From JABSOG01 sp041583135 (GTDB taxonomy: Bacteria; Pseudomonadota; Gammaproteobacteria; Enterobacterales; Alteromonadaceae): a stretch of 50,529 bases of DNA. The notes under the pieces are model-generated. The model was given only the letters and a program-made list of their open reading frames with translations, ran no database searches and was not told where the DNA came from. A program made the position numbers and the translations under genes. Numbering within the stretch: the first letter of the stretch is position 1; the number at the start of each line of letters is the position of its first letter. Positions 8,700 through 16,766 of the stretch are shown piece by piece. The stretch covers positions 1 to 50,529 of the forward strand of contig JBFHGJ010000035.1 in assembly GCA_041583135.1 (NCBI GenBank), in the 5' to 3' direction.

Positions 8700-8803
8700 G
8701 TTAATCTCCCAAACTCATGGCTATGTTGTTATGTGGCCTGTCTCCGAATTGGGCGCCTATTTCCGGTGCAGGCTGATTGTGCAAAAATTAAGTTACGCTT
8801 CTT

Positions 8804-8817
8804 TGCAATCGTTTGCA
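8804..8817. promoter_or_regulatory. LacI-type operator, receptor side
   Basis: TGCAATCGTTTGCA is a CG-centred 14-base near-palindrome. It is the exact reverse complement of the operator before the MFS gene (9975-9988). It lies nearer the TonB-dependent receptor in the divergent intergenic region, so it probably controls that gene, whose core promoter I could not place. Confidence 0.75.
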
Positions 8818-8836
8818 ATAGCTTGTGAGGAGTTTT

Positions 8837-8850
8837 TTCAAACGTTTGCA
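8837..8850. promoter_or_regulatory. LacI-type operator, regulator side
   Basis: TTCAAACGTTTGCA, CG-centred, differs from the other two sites mainly at its second base. It overlaps the -35 element of the candidate promoter of the lacI-type gene, which predicts autoregulation. Confidence 0.75.
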
Positions 8851-8874
8851 TTTTTTCGTTATTTTCTGCATTAT
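8846..8874 (+). promoter_or_regulatory. Candidate promoter of the LacI-family regulator
   Basis: TTGCAT (8846-8851) and CATTAT (8869-8874) are 17 bases apart. The -35 element is formed by the right half of the operator at 8837-8850, the same geometry as at the MFS promoter. The gene starts 32 bases after the -10 element. Confidence 0.6.
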
Positions 8875-8906
8875 GGCGCAACTCTATCTACAGCCGGAGC
8901 CAACTG

Positions 8907-9923
8907 TTGAGTCAAAGCGACAAGATAACCCTCGCCGGGCTAGCGAAACTGGCGGGTGTTTCAACCTCTACCGTATCAAGGGCACTGCAAGACAGTCCTT
9001 TGATCAAAGAATCGACCCGCAAGAAGTTGCAGGCATTGGCCAAAGAGCACAATTTTAGCCTCAATCGCGCCGCTTCAAGATTGCGCACGCAAAAAACCAA
9101 TGTGGTGGCGGTTATTCTTAACTTCAGCGGTGATACCGAGCAGTCGATTAGCGACCCGTTTTTGCTCTCGCTGGTGGGTCAGCTCAATCAATCGCTCAAC
9201 CAACGGGGCTACGAACTGCTGTTGTCCAACTCGCTGATGGCAACCGACGACTGGGCCAATTATTTTATTGCCAGTTGCCGCGCCGATGGCCTGATTGTGG
9301 TTGGTCAAGGTAAGTCATCAGAGCCTATCGATAGGGCGGTAAGTGCCGGTGCGCCGTTGGTGGTTTGGGGCGATCCGACAGGTGATACCAGCTACCCGGT
9401 GGTCGGCAGTGACAATGAGTTGGGTGGCTATCAGGCTACCGAACACTTGGTAGCTAGCGGCTGCAAAAAGGTATTGTTCTTGGGGGATTTTGAACACGGT
9501 GAGGTGGGTAAACGTTTTGATGGTTATTGCCGGGCGTTGCAGCAATTTGGGCTAAGCGAACACGATGACCTTAAGCTGTCAATCGATATGACCAGCAAGG
9601 CGGCTTATGACAAGTTGACGGCGGTGATCTTGCAAAAAGGATTGTATTTTGACGGCATTGTTGCTGCCAGTGACATGATTGCTCTAGGGGCAATCAAAGC
9701 GCTCAAAGAGCGCTATATCAATATTCCTGCCGATGTTGCCATTGTTGGTTTTGATGATATCGCGATGGCCGAGTTGTTCCATCCTGCACTGACGACCATT
9801 AGGCAAAATACTCAAGCGGCGGCAGAGGCGATGGTCGAGCAATTGTTGCGGCGTTTTAAAAACCTCCAAACTCAGTCTCAAGTGATTGATATTGAATTGG
9901 TTAAACGTCATTCTGCAGGCTAA
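8907..9923 (+). CDS. LacI-family transcriptional regulator of the trehalose locus
   Basis: A repressor-type regulator of 338 residues. The N-terminal helix-turn-helix is clear (about residues 7-55: LAGLAKLAGVSTSTVSRALQ, with RAASRLR at the hinge), followed by a periplasmic-binding-protein-like effector domain (VVAVILNF, VGSDNELGGYQATEHL, IVGFDDIAMAELFHPALTTI). The start is TTG at 8907, with GGAG seven bases upstream. Three operators of one type flank it: one toward the TonB-dependent receptor, one on its own -35 element and one on the -35 element of the MFS gene. The context suggests an inducer derived from trehalose or another disaccharide; this is inference. Confidence 0.92.
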   Translation: MSQSDKITLAGLAKLAGVSTSTVSRALQDSPLIKESTRKKLQALAKEHNFSLNRAASRLRTQKTNVVAVILNFSGDTEQSISDPFLLSLVGQLNQSLNQRGYELLLSNSLMATDDWANYFIASCRADGLIVVGQGKSSEPIDRAVSAGAPLVVWGDPTGDTSYPVVGSDNELGGYQATEHLVASGCKKVLFLGDFEHGEVGKRFDGYCRALQQFGLSEHDDLKLSIDMTSKAAYDKLTAVILQKGLYFDGIVAASDMIALGAIKALKERYINIPADVAIVGFDDIAMAELFHPALTTIRQNTQAAAEAMVEQLLRRFKNLQTQSQVIDIELVKRHSAG

Positions 9924-9974
9924 AGTAAAGTCCAATTGATAAGCCCGCTTGAGTTTTGTACTTGGATTTAAGAA

Positions 9975-9988
9975 TGCAAACGATTGCA
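9975..9988. promoter_or_regulatory. LacI-type operator before the MFS-trehalase operon
   Basis: TGCAAACGATTGCA, the reverse complement of the site at 8804-8817. Its right half supplies the -35 element TTGCAT of the downstream promoter, so repressor binding would block RNA polymerase directly. Confidence 0.78.
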
Positions 9989-10012
9989 TTTTGTCTTTTT
10001 AGCCTTTAGACT
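9984..10012 (+). promoter_or_regulatory. Candidate promoter of the MFS-trehalase operon
   Basis: TTGCAT (9984-9989) and TAGACT (10007-10012) are 17 bases apart and overlap the operator at 9975-9988. The MFS gene starts 31 bases after the -10 element. Confidence 0.6.
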
Positions 10013-10042
10013 CAAAAAATCATCAACCATTGGAGCGCCTTG

Positions 10043-11281
10043 ATGTCGCGACTTCTCACCATCACTGCTATTTGCGCCAGCTATTTTGTGTTTGCGATAC
10101 TGCTCAACAGTGTCGGCACTGTGATCTTACAGTCTATTGCCAGCTACGGCGTGTCAAAGCCTGAGGCCAGTGTGCTCGAAGGGTTTAAGGATCTATCGAT
10201 TGCACTGGTGTCGTTTTTTGTCGCCGCGATCATCCCTCGCATCGGTTATAAATTGGCAATGATTCTAGGATTGGCTGCGGTAACGCTGGCCTGCCTAGTA
10301 ACGGCGAATGCCGGACACTTTTTAGTGATCAAGTTGCTGTTTGCTACCATCGGTGCCTCATTTGCGCTGGTCAAAGTGGCCGTTTACGCCATTGTTGGAC
10401 AACTCACCGACTCGACCGATGAACACTCGGCTTTGCTCAATACGGTCGAAGGCATTTTCATGCTGGGCAGTTTGGCTGGCTACTGGTTGTTTAGTCTGTA
10501 CGTCGCCGATGGCGAGCATTGGTTGGCGGTGTATTATCCTTTGGCATTTATCGCCCTAACTGCCTTGATTTGCGTGTGGCTTGCCCCGGTTGAAAAGCCG
10601 CATAAGCCTGTGAGCAACACTGGCAAAAGCCTGATTGTCAGCGAATTTGTCGAAATGCTCAAAATGAGTTATCAGCCGCTGGTTTTGGTGTTTGTGCTAT
10701 CACTTTTTCTGTATGTGTTGATTGAACAGGGAATTGGCAGCTGGCTGCCGACATTCAACAACGAGGTATTGCATTTACCGGCAGATGTCAGTGTGCAGAT
10801 CACCAGTATTTTTGCCGCCTCACTGGCCCTTGGACGGTTGCTGGCGGGGCAGATATTGCGTTTTATCAATTGGTATGTGTTCTTAAACCTGTCTATTGTG
10901 GCCATGTCGATATTAATTGCATTGACTTTACCAATGACCGCAGGACTCACCCAAAGGCCGATAAATAGTATTTTTGATGCGCCGTTGGTGGCTTTTCTAC
11001 TACCACAGATTGGGCTGTTGATGGCGCCGATTTATCCAGTATTGAACTCGGTGATCTTAAGTCGTATCGAGCGTTACAAACAAGCGGCAATGACGGGGCT
11101 TATTGTGGTGTTTTCAGCACTAGGCGGCACTACTGGATCTATGCTTACCGGCACGTTGTTTGAGCGTTTTGGCGGACAACATGCCTTTTATCTATCACTC
11201 ATTCCTTGTGCGCTTATCTTGATTTGCCTGCGTTATTTGCGCAAGGCGACGGCGCAACCGGCTACGGCTGTGCTGGCATGA
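10043..11281 (+). CDS. MFS sugar transporter (FucP/GlcP-like)
   Basis: An inner-membrane protein of 412 residues with about 12 hydrophobic segments in two halves separated by a polar loop (about residues 175-200, with EKPHKPVSNTGKS). Its overall layout and segments such as LPQIGLLMAPIYPVLNS and GGTTGSMLTGTLFERFG resemble proton-coupled sugar importers of the FucP/GlcP group. The ATG at 10043 has GGAG upstream; a TTG one codon earlier is unlikely. Its TGA overlaps the ATG of the trehalase gene, so the two are translationally coupled. The likely cargo is trehalose entering the cytoplasm after the TonB-dependent receptor, but the family alone would not prove this. Confidence 0.85.
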   Translation: MSRLLTITAICASYFVFAILLNSVGTVILQSIASYGVSKPEASVLEGFKDLSIALVSFFVAAIIPRIGYKLAMILGLAAVTLACLVTANAGHFLVIKLLFATIGASFALVKVAVYAIVGQLTDSTDEHSALLNTVEGIFMLGSLAGYWLFSLYVADGEHWLAVYYPLAFIALTALICVWLAPVEKPHKPVSNTGKSLIVSEFVEMLKMSYQPLVLVFVLSLFLYVLIEQGIGSWLPTFNNEVLHLPADVSVQITSIFAASLALGRLLAGQILRFINWYVFLNLSIVAMSILIALTLPMTAGLTQRPINSIFDAPLVAFLLPQIGLLMAPIYPVLNSVILSRIERYKQAAMTGLIVVFSALGGTTGSMLTGTLFERFGGQHAFYLSLIPCALILICLRYLRKATAQPATAVLA

Positions 11282-12813
11282 GTATTGATGTAAACACTCA
11301 GCAGAGTCTTGAGTTGCAGCGCAGCTCGTTGTTTAGGCAGGTGCAAAGTGCCGGGCTGTTTAGCGACAGCAAAACCTTTGTCGATGCCATCCCCAAAATT
11401 GCCGTCACTGACATACTTAGGCAATTTGTCCAGCAACAGCCTGAGGATAAGGATGCTCTACGCGCTTTTGTCGAGCGCTATTTTGAGCTGCCAAGTTCAA
11501 ATGAGTTGGTGGCAAGTCATAGCGTACAGAGTATCGAGCTACATATTGAGCAGTTGTGGCAGCTGCTTAAAAAACCGCAAGATTTGACACAAAGCGGCTC
11601 CTTATTGCCTTTGCCTGCGCCTTATGTGATCCCCGGTGGTCGCTTCAGAGAAATTTACTACTGGGATAGTTATTTTACCGCCTTGGGGCTTATCGGCAGT
11701 GAGCACCATCATTTGGTTGCCGATATGCTGCAAAACTTTAGCAGTCTGCAACAGCGCTTCGGTATTATTCCCAATGGCAACCGCAGCTATTATCTAACCC
11801 GCTCGCAACCGCCGGTATTGGGGTTAATTGCTGAGCTGTTATTGCCCTATCAGCAAAACGACAGTCATTTTTTGTCTAGCGCCATCACAGCGATGGAAGC
11901 TGAATATCAATTTTGGATGCGCGGCAAAGAGCAATTGAATGATGAATGTGTGGCTCACCTGCGGTTGGTAAAAATGCCTGATGACAGCATTCTCAATCGC
12001 TATTGGGATGAGAGTGACCTACCAAGGGCTGAATCTTACATTGAAGATATTTCGCTTGCCGCAGGTATAGCAAAGGACAAGCGTGCGGCATTTTATCGCC
12101 ATGTACGGGCCGCCTGTGAGTCGGGGTGGGATTTCAGCAGCCGCTGGTTCGCCGATAAAGATGATATACACAGTATTCGCACGACCGATATCGTCCCGGT
12201 TGATCTCAATTGTCTGCTTTACAAACTTACTGAGCTGTTGGCGCAGTTTCATCAATTGGCGGCAAATCACAACGCATCACATTTTTATGCCGAAGTGGCG
12301 AAACAGCGCAAAGCCGCCATCATTAAATATTGTTGGCACCGGCATAAGGGGTTTTTCTACGATCATATTTGGCCGCAGCGCCAATCCTCTGATGTTGCTT
12401 CTGTGGCTGCTGTGCTGCCTCTGTTTGTCGGTATTGCCGACGAAGGCATGGCTGCCAAAGTGGCGAATAAACTACAAGCGCAATTTTTGCAATCGGGTGG
12501 TTTGGTGACCACGCTCAACGCTACCTCGGAGCAATGGGACGCGCCCAACGGTTGGGCGCCGCTGCATTGGTTTGCCTATAAAGGGTTGTCTGATAGTGGT
12601 CATGCTGAATTGGCAAAGGAGATAGCTCAGCGTTGGCTTAATACCGTCAGTGATTTTTATCGTCATAGCGGTAAGCTGATGGAAAAGTATGATGTTTGTC
12701 AGCCTCAGACGACCGCCGGTGGGGGCGAGTATCAGGTGCAAGAAGGTTTTGGTTGGACCAATGGCGTGACCAAGGCTTTGTTGCACAGCTTGCGGTCAGG
12801 CTCGCCTTCATAG
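11278..12813 (+). CDS. treF: Cytoplasmic trehalase, GH37
   Basis: An alpha,alpha-trehalase of 511 residues that hydrolyses trehalose to two glucose molecules. Both family signatures are visible: PGGRFREIYYWDSY (about 119-132) and QWDAPNGWAP (about 419-428). SGWDFSSRW (about 282-290) contains the expected catalytic acid Asp, and the Gly-rich GGGEYQVQEGFGWTNG segment (about 481-496) forms the C-terminal part of the active site. There is no signal peptide, so it is cytoplasmic like TreF and unlike periplasmic TreA. The ATG at 11278 overlaps the MFS stop codon (ATGA); an upstream in-frame extension runs through MFS coding sequence and is rejected. Its glucose product could feed the glycogen genes that follow. 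Confidence 0.93.
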   Translation: MSIDVNTQQSLELQRSSLFRQVQSAGLFSDSKTFVDAIPKIAVTDILRQFVQQQPEDKDALRAFVERYFELPSSNELVASHSVQSIELHIEQLWQLLKKPQDLTQSGSLLPLPAPYVIPGGRFREIYYWDSYFTALGLIGSEHHHLVADMLQNFSSLQQRFGIIPNGNRSYYLTRSQPPVLGLIAELLLPYQQNDSHFLSSAITAMEAEYQFWMRGKEQLNDECVAHLRLVKMPDDSILNRYWDESDLPRAESYIEDISLAAGIAKDKRAAFYRHVRAACESGWDFSSRWFADKDDIHSIRTTDIVPVDLNCLLYKLTELLAQFHQLAANHNASHFYAEVAKQRKAAIIKYCWHRHKGFFYDHIWPQRQSSDVASVAAVLPLFVGIADEGMAAKVANKLQAQFLQSGGLVTTLNATSEQWDAPNGWAPLHWFAYKGLSDSGHAELAKEIAQRWLNTVSDFYRHSGKLMEKYDVCQPQTTAGGGEYQVQEGFGWTNGVTKALLHSLRSGSPS

Positions 12814-12831
12814 TTTGCCCGACAATTGCTT

Positions 12832-12857
12832 TGCACTATTTCAGTGCATACTTTTTT
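12832..12857 (+). terminator. Possible terminator after the trehalase gene
   Basis: A short stem TGCACT / AGTGCA with a 5-base loop is followed, after TAC, by six T residues. The stem is weak. It sits 19 bases after the trehalase stop and would separate this operon from glgC. Confidence 0.4.
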
Positions 12858-13017
12858 GCCCCGGCGTCGCTTGAGTTGTCGCTGGGCCATTTTGGTGCAA
12901 GCGCAAAAGTCTCGTTGGTTCAAAACGCTCAAAAATTGTCATGTTCGCGTCTTAATCACTTGAAATAATTGCTGAACATTTGGTTTTTACATGATATGGC
13001 GATTTAGGCCCAGTTTG

Positions 13018-13031
13018 TGCAAGCGCTTACA
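13018..13031. promoter_or_regulatory. LacI-type operator upstream of glgC (AAGCGCTT type)
   Basis: TGCAAGCGCTTACA is CG-centred and of LacI/CcpA-like form, but its core AAGCGCTT differs from the AAACG(A/T)TT core of the trehalose operators. It lies in the 443-base non-coding stretch between the trehalase gene and glgC and suggests control of glycogen synthesis by a LacI-family protein encoded elsewhere. Confidence 0.55.
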
Positions 13032-13117
13032 TATGTGCGAAACAATCCGGGGGTTCAGCTATGATGAACGGTGTAAAGACAAGTCCACGAGCAATATTAT
13101 CTTGCATGGGCAAAAAT

Positions 13118-13139
13118 CAAATGACAACGTTGTCATTTG
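13118..13139. promoter_or_regulatory. Perfect 22-base palindrome upstream of glgC, LacI-type operator candidate
   Basis: The arm CAAATGACAAC at 13118-13128 is followed directly by its reverse complement GTTGTCATTTG. The core TGACAACGTTGTCA is CG-centred, as in LacI-family operators. It lies 117 bases before the glgC start. I could not place the glgC promoter with confidence, so activation or repression cannot be told. The remainder of 12858-13256 shows no gene. Confidence 0.65.
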
Positions 13140-13256
13140 TTGTTAGGCTGTGCCTGTAACGATTGCTAAAAACACCAGATTGTTTATCGCTGTATGAGTA
13201 ACACCAAACACCAATAATAATAACTCGACCAAAAGACGATAAGGAGGCGCTACGCC

Positions 13257-14516
13257 ATGTATGTAAATCGTAATATCAGTAATTTGACCCGAGATACCTA
13301 TGCACTGATCCTTGCCGGGGGCAGGGGGTCGCGATTGCATGAGTTAACCGATTGGCGAGCCAAGCCAGCCACCTTTTTTGGCGGTAAGTTCCGTATTATC
13401 GACTTTCCTTTGTCTAACTGTATCAATTCGGGCATTCGTCGGGTGGGGATCGCCACCCAATACAAGTCTCACTCGTTGATCCGCCACGTCAATCGTGCTT
13501 GGGGTCATTTCAAAAAGGAGCTGGGTGAATCGGTCGAGATATTACCGGCGTCACAACGCCATGGCGACGGCTGGTATAGTGGCACTGCCGATGCGGTTTT
13601 TCAAAACATTGATATTATCCGCCATGAACTGCCGAAATACGTGATGATACTCTCCGGCGACCATGTTTATCGTATGGACTATGGTCCACTATTGGCCAAG
13701 CATGTTGAAAGTGGTGCCGATATGACCGTGTGCTGCGTTGAAGTGCCGACGCAAGAAGCGGCCGGGGCCTTTGGTGTCATGACGGTAGATGAGAATAATC
13801 AGGTGGTGAGATTTGATGAGAAGCCTGCCGAGCCATCTGAAGTACCGGGTAAACCGGGCATTGCGCTGGCTTCAATGGGCAACTATGTATTTAACACCGA
13901 GTTTTTGTTCGACACCCTAAGAAAAGATGAAGCCGAGGCCAGTTCAAGCAATGACTTTGGTCATGACATTATTCCAAAGATCATCAAGTCTCATAAAGTG
14001 TTTGCCTATCCGTTTGCCGACCCTGATGCCAACCGTAAGCCCTATTGGCGTGATGTCGGGACACTTGATTCATTTTGGGAAGCCAATATGGAGCTGGTTC
14101 AGCCGGAACCAGAATTGGATATGTATGACGAGAATTGGCCGATTTGGACCTACCAAGAGCAAACCGCACCGGCCAAGTTTGTCTATGACAACAATGCCCG
14201 GCGCGGAATGGCCATCGATTCGACCGTATCTGGTGGGGTGATCGTGTCAGGGTCAACGGTGAAACGCTCTTTGTTGTTCTCTAAAGTCAGGGTGCATTCT
14301 TATTGTACCATTGAAGATTCGGTTATTTTGCCCGGCGCGATCATTGGTCGTGGCTGTCAAGTTCGTAAGGCGATTATCGACCGCAGTTGTGTGTTGCCTG
14401 ATGGTCTTGAGATAGGTGTCGATCACGACCATGACAAAGCCAATGGGTTTCGGGTGACCGACAAGGGGGTGGTGTTGGTTACCCGCGATATGTTGGCGGC
14501 TTTTTCCAAAAAATAA
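13257..14516 (+). CDS. glgC: Glucose-1-phosphate adenylyltransferase
   Basis: This enzyme of 419 residues makes ADP-glucose from glucose-1-phosphate and ATP, the committed step of bacterial glycogen synthesis. The nucleotidyltransferase motifs are visible: GGRGSRL-x2-LT-x3-AKPA near residues 21-37, the catalytic-site ILSGDHVYRMDY, the sugar-phosphate site FDEKP, and KPYWRDVGT. The C-terminal left-handed beta-helix runs from about residue 320 (GGVIVSGSTV, IEDSVILPGAIIGRGC). A strong AAGGAGG sits nine bases before the ATG. It opens the operon glgC-glgB-pgm-glgA, with glgB 16 bases downstream. It is probably allosterically controlled like its family, and transcriptionally through the LacI-type sites upstream. 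Confidence 0.96.
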   Translation: MYVNRNISNLTRDTYALILAGGRGSRLHELTDWRAKPATFFGGKFRIIDFPLSNCINSGIRRVGIATQYKSHSLIRHVNRAWGHFKKELGESVEILPASQRHGDGWYSGTADAVFQNIDIIRHELPKYVMILSGDHVYRMDYGPLLAKHVESGADMTVCCVEVPTQEAAGAFGVMTVDENNQVVRFDEKPAEPSEVPGKPGIALASMGNYVFNTEFLFDTLRKDEAEASSSNDFGHDIIPKIIKSHKVFAYPFADPDANRKPYWRDVGTLDSFWEANMELVQPEPELDMYDENWPIWTYQEQTAPAKFVYDNNARRGMAIDSTVSGGVIVSGSTVKRSLLFSKVRVHSYCTIEDSVILPGAIIGRGCQVRKAIIDRSCVLPDGLEIGVDHDHDKANGFRVTDKGVVLVTRDMLAAFSKK

Positions 14517-14532
14517 TAAGAGAGGGATTGGC

Positions 14533-16746
14533 ATGAGCGAATTGTCCAGTGCACAAATTGATGCCATCATCAAAGCCAATTACGGCGACATTTTTTCTGT
14601 ACTGGGAATGCAACAAAGCCAGGACGGCAAATCGCTTTATCTCAGGGCGTTTATCCCGGGGGCTGAGCGGGTTTGCGTAATGGATAAAAAAAACGGCAAA
14701 CAGGTTGCCGAGCTAACTAAAATAGATCCAGCAGGGTTTTTCGACGGGAAGCTCGGCAGAAGGCGTAAGCGCTTTGATTATCGTTTGCGAGTCAGTCAAA
14801 ACGGTCAGACCAGCGAACGGGCGGATCCTTTTGGCTTTGGAGCGCTGATCAACAGCGATGACCTTTATTTATTTTGCGAAGGCACCCATGAACGGGTGTT
14901 TGATTGGATGGGCGCACATCCTAAAAAGGTGAATGGTGTCAGTGGGATGCATTTTGTGCTGTGGGCGCCGCAAGCGTCACGGGTCAGTGTGGTTGGCGAC
15001 TTCAATCGGTGGGATGGTCGGGTGCATGTGATGCGCAAGCATCCCGGCGCCGGGATATGGGAGATATTCATTCCTGCGGTAGACAGCCGCTGCAACTATA
15101 AGTATGAGATCAAAAGCTGTGATGGCGAGCTACTGCCGCTAAAAGCCGACCCTTATGCGCAGATCATGCAATCCGCGCCTAATAACGCTTCTATTACACC
15201 GAGTCTTTCTAAGTACCGTTGGCAAGATACAAACTGGATGAGTCAGCGTCGTTGTATTGAGCATCAACACTCGGCTGTCAGTATTTATGAAGTGCATCTT
15301 GGTTCTTGGCGCCGAGTGACAGAGGCTGATGGTACTAGTCGTTATTTAAGCTATCGTGAGTTGGCCAGAGAATTGCTGCCCTATGTCTTGGAGCTGGGAT
15401 TTACGCATATTCAGTTTATGCCGCTAAGTGAATATCCGTTTGACGGCTCTTGGGGGTATCAACCGCTTGGCTTATTTGCTCCGACATCACGCTTTGGTAC
15501 ACCGGACGATTTTAAGTATCTCGTCGATTGTGCCCATCAGCATGGCTTAGGGGTGTTGTTTGACTGGGTGCCGGGGCATTTTCCTTGTGACAGCCATGGT
15601 ATAGGCCAACTTGACGGCTCTTGTGCCTATGAGCATCAGGATGTTCGCCAAGGCTTTCATCCGCAATGGAAAACCCTCATTTACAACTATGGCCGCAACG
15701 AAGTTCATAGCTATTTATTGAGCAATGCCCATTATTGGCTCAGTGAATATCACCTTGATGGCTTGCGGGTCGATGCGGTGTCCTCAATGCTTTACCTTGA
15801 TTATGCCAAAGAGGGCCAAGACTGGGTGCCCAACCGCTTTGGCGGGCGTGAAAATCTCGACGCCGTGGCCTTGTTGCAAAAGGTGAATCGGCGGGTGCAG
15901 CAAAAGCATCCGGGCACCTTGATGGTTGCCGAAGAATCTACCGCTTGGCCCGGTGTGACTGCCGAAGTCGAACATCAAGGGCTTGGTTTTGGCTATAAAT
16001 GGAATATGGGTTGGATGCATGACACCTTGCAGTATATGCAAAGAGATCCGATTCATCGTCGATTTCATCACCATGAAATGACCTTTGGTATTGACTATGC
16101 CTTCAGTGAGCAATATGTTTTGCCCTTAAGCCATGACGAGGTCGTGCACGGTAAAGGGTCATTGCTGAGTAAAATGCCCGGAGACGAATGGCAGCGCTTT
16201 GCCAATCTACGCGCCTACTTTGGCTTTATGTGGACTCATCCGGGTAAAAAGTTGCTGTTTATGGGGGGCGAGTTTGCCCAAATCAACGAGTGGGATCATG
16301 ACCGCAGCTTAGATTGGCATCTGCTGCAACATGCACCTCACAACGGCATCTGGCGATTGATCAAAGATCTGAATTACTGGTATCGCGAGCTTAAGGCGTT
16401 GCATGAGCTTGATCACGAGCCCAACGGTTTTGAATGGCTGGTGGCCGACAATGCCGAGCAATCTATCTTGGTGTATTTACGCAAAGGCCATAGCGCGACC
16501 AAGCCAGTATTGGTTGTCGTTAACATGACGCCGAATTGTTATTACGATTATCGTATCGGAGTGCCGCTGGCCGGCTTTTATAAAGAATGTATCAATACCG
16601 ACAGCAGCCATTATGGCGGCAGTAACGTTGGCAATATGGGCGGGGTCCATGCTCGTTGCCAGAGCTTTCACGGCCAACCGTTTGAATTGAATTTAACCAT
16701 AGCGCCTTTGGCCACCATGGTGTTTGAATGCCAAGGGTTGCTTTAG
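14533..16746 (+). CDS. glgB: 1,4-alpha-glucan branching enzyme, GH13
   Basis: An enzyme of 737 residues that introduces alpha-1,6 branches into glycogen. The order is an N-terminal module (about 1-115), a CBM48 module (about 125-225, WAPQASRVSVVGDFNRWDG), the GH13 barrel and a C-terminal beta domain. The catalytic residues fall at D414 (DGLRVDAV), E467 (AEESTAWPG) and the Asp of LSHDEVVHG near 535, each nine positions beyond the E. coli enzyme. ATG at 14533 is preceded by GAGGG. It follows glgC by 16 bases and precedes pgm by 20, so all are one transcript. Confidence 0.96.
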   Translation: MSELSSAQIDAIIKANYGDIFSVLGMQQSQDGKSLYLRAFIPGAERVCVMDKKNGKQVAELTKIDPAGFFDGKLGRRRKRFDYRLRVSQNGQTSERADPFGFGALINSDDLYLFCEGTHERVFDWMGAHPKKVNGVSGMHFVLWAPQASRVSVVGDFNRWDGRVHVMRKHPGAGIWEIFIPAVDSRCNYKYEIKSCDGELLPLKADPYAQIMQSAPNNASITPSLSKYRWQDTNWMSQRRCIEHQHSAVSIYEVHLGSWRRVTEADGTSRYLSYRELARELLPYVLELGFTHIQFMPLSEYPFDGSWGYQPLGLFAPTSRFGTPDDFKYLVDCAHQHGLGVLFDWVPGHFPCDSHGIGQLDGSCAYEHQDVRQGFHPQWKTLIYNYGRNEVHSYLLSNAHYWLSEYHLDGLRVDAVSSMLYLDYAKEGQDWVPNRFGGRENLDAVALLQKVNRRVQQKHPGTLMVAEESTAWPGVTAEVEHQGLGFGYKWNMGWMHDTLQYMQRDPIHRRFHHHEMTFGIDYAFSEQYVLPLSHDEVVHGKGSLLSKMPGDEWQRFANLRAYFGFMWTHPGKKLLFMGGEFAQINEWDHDRSLDWHLLQHAPHNGIWRLIKDLNYWYRELKALHELDHEPNGFEWLVADNAEQSILVYLRKGHSATKPVLVVVNMTPNCYYDYRIGVPLAGFYKECINTDSSHYGGSNVGNMGGVHARCQSFHGQPFELNLTIAPLATMVFECQGLL

Positions 16747-16766
16747 TGCTTATAAGAGACAAATAA

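Noticed and set aside
11206..11277. Longer start of the trehalase gene
   Set aside because: The extra 24 residues are MFS coding sequence in another frame; the ATG at 11278 overlaps the MFS stop in the usual ATGA manner.
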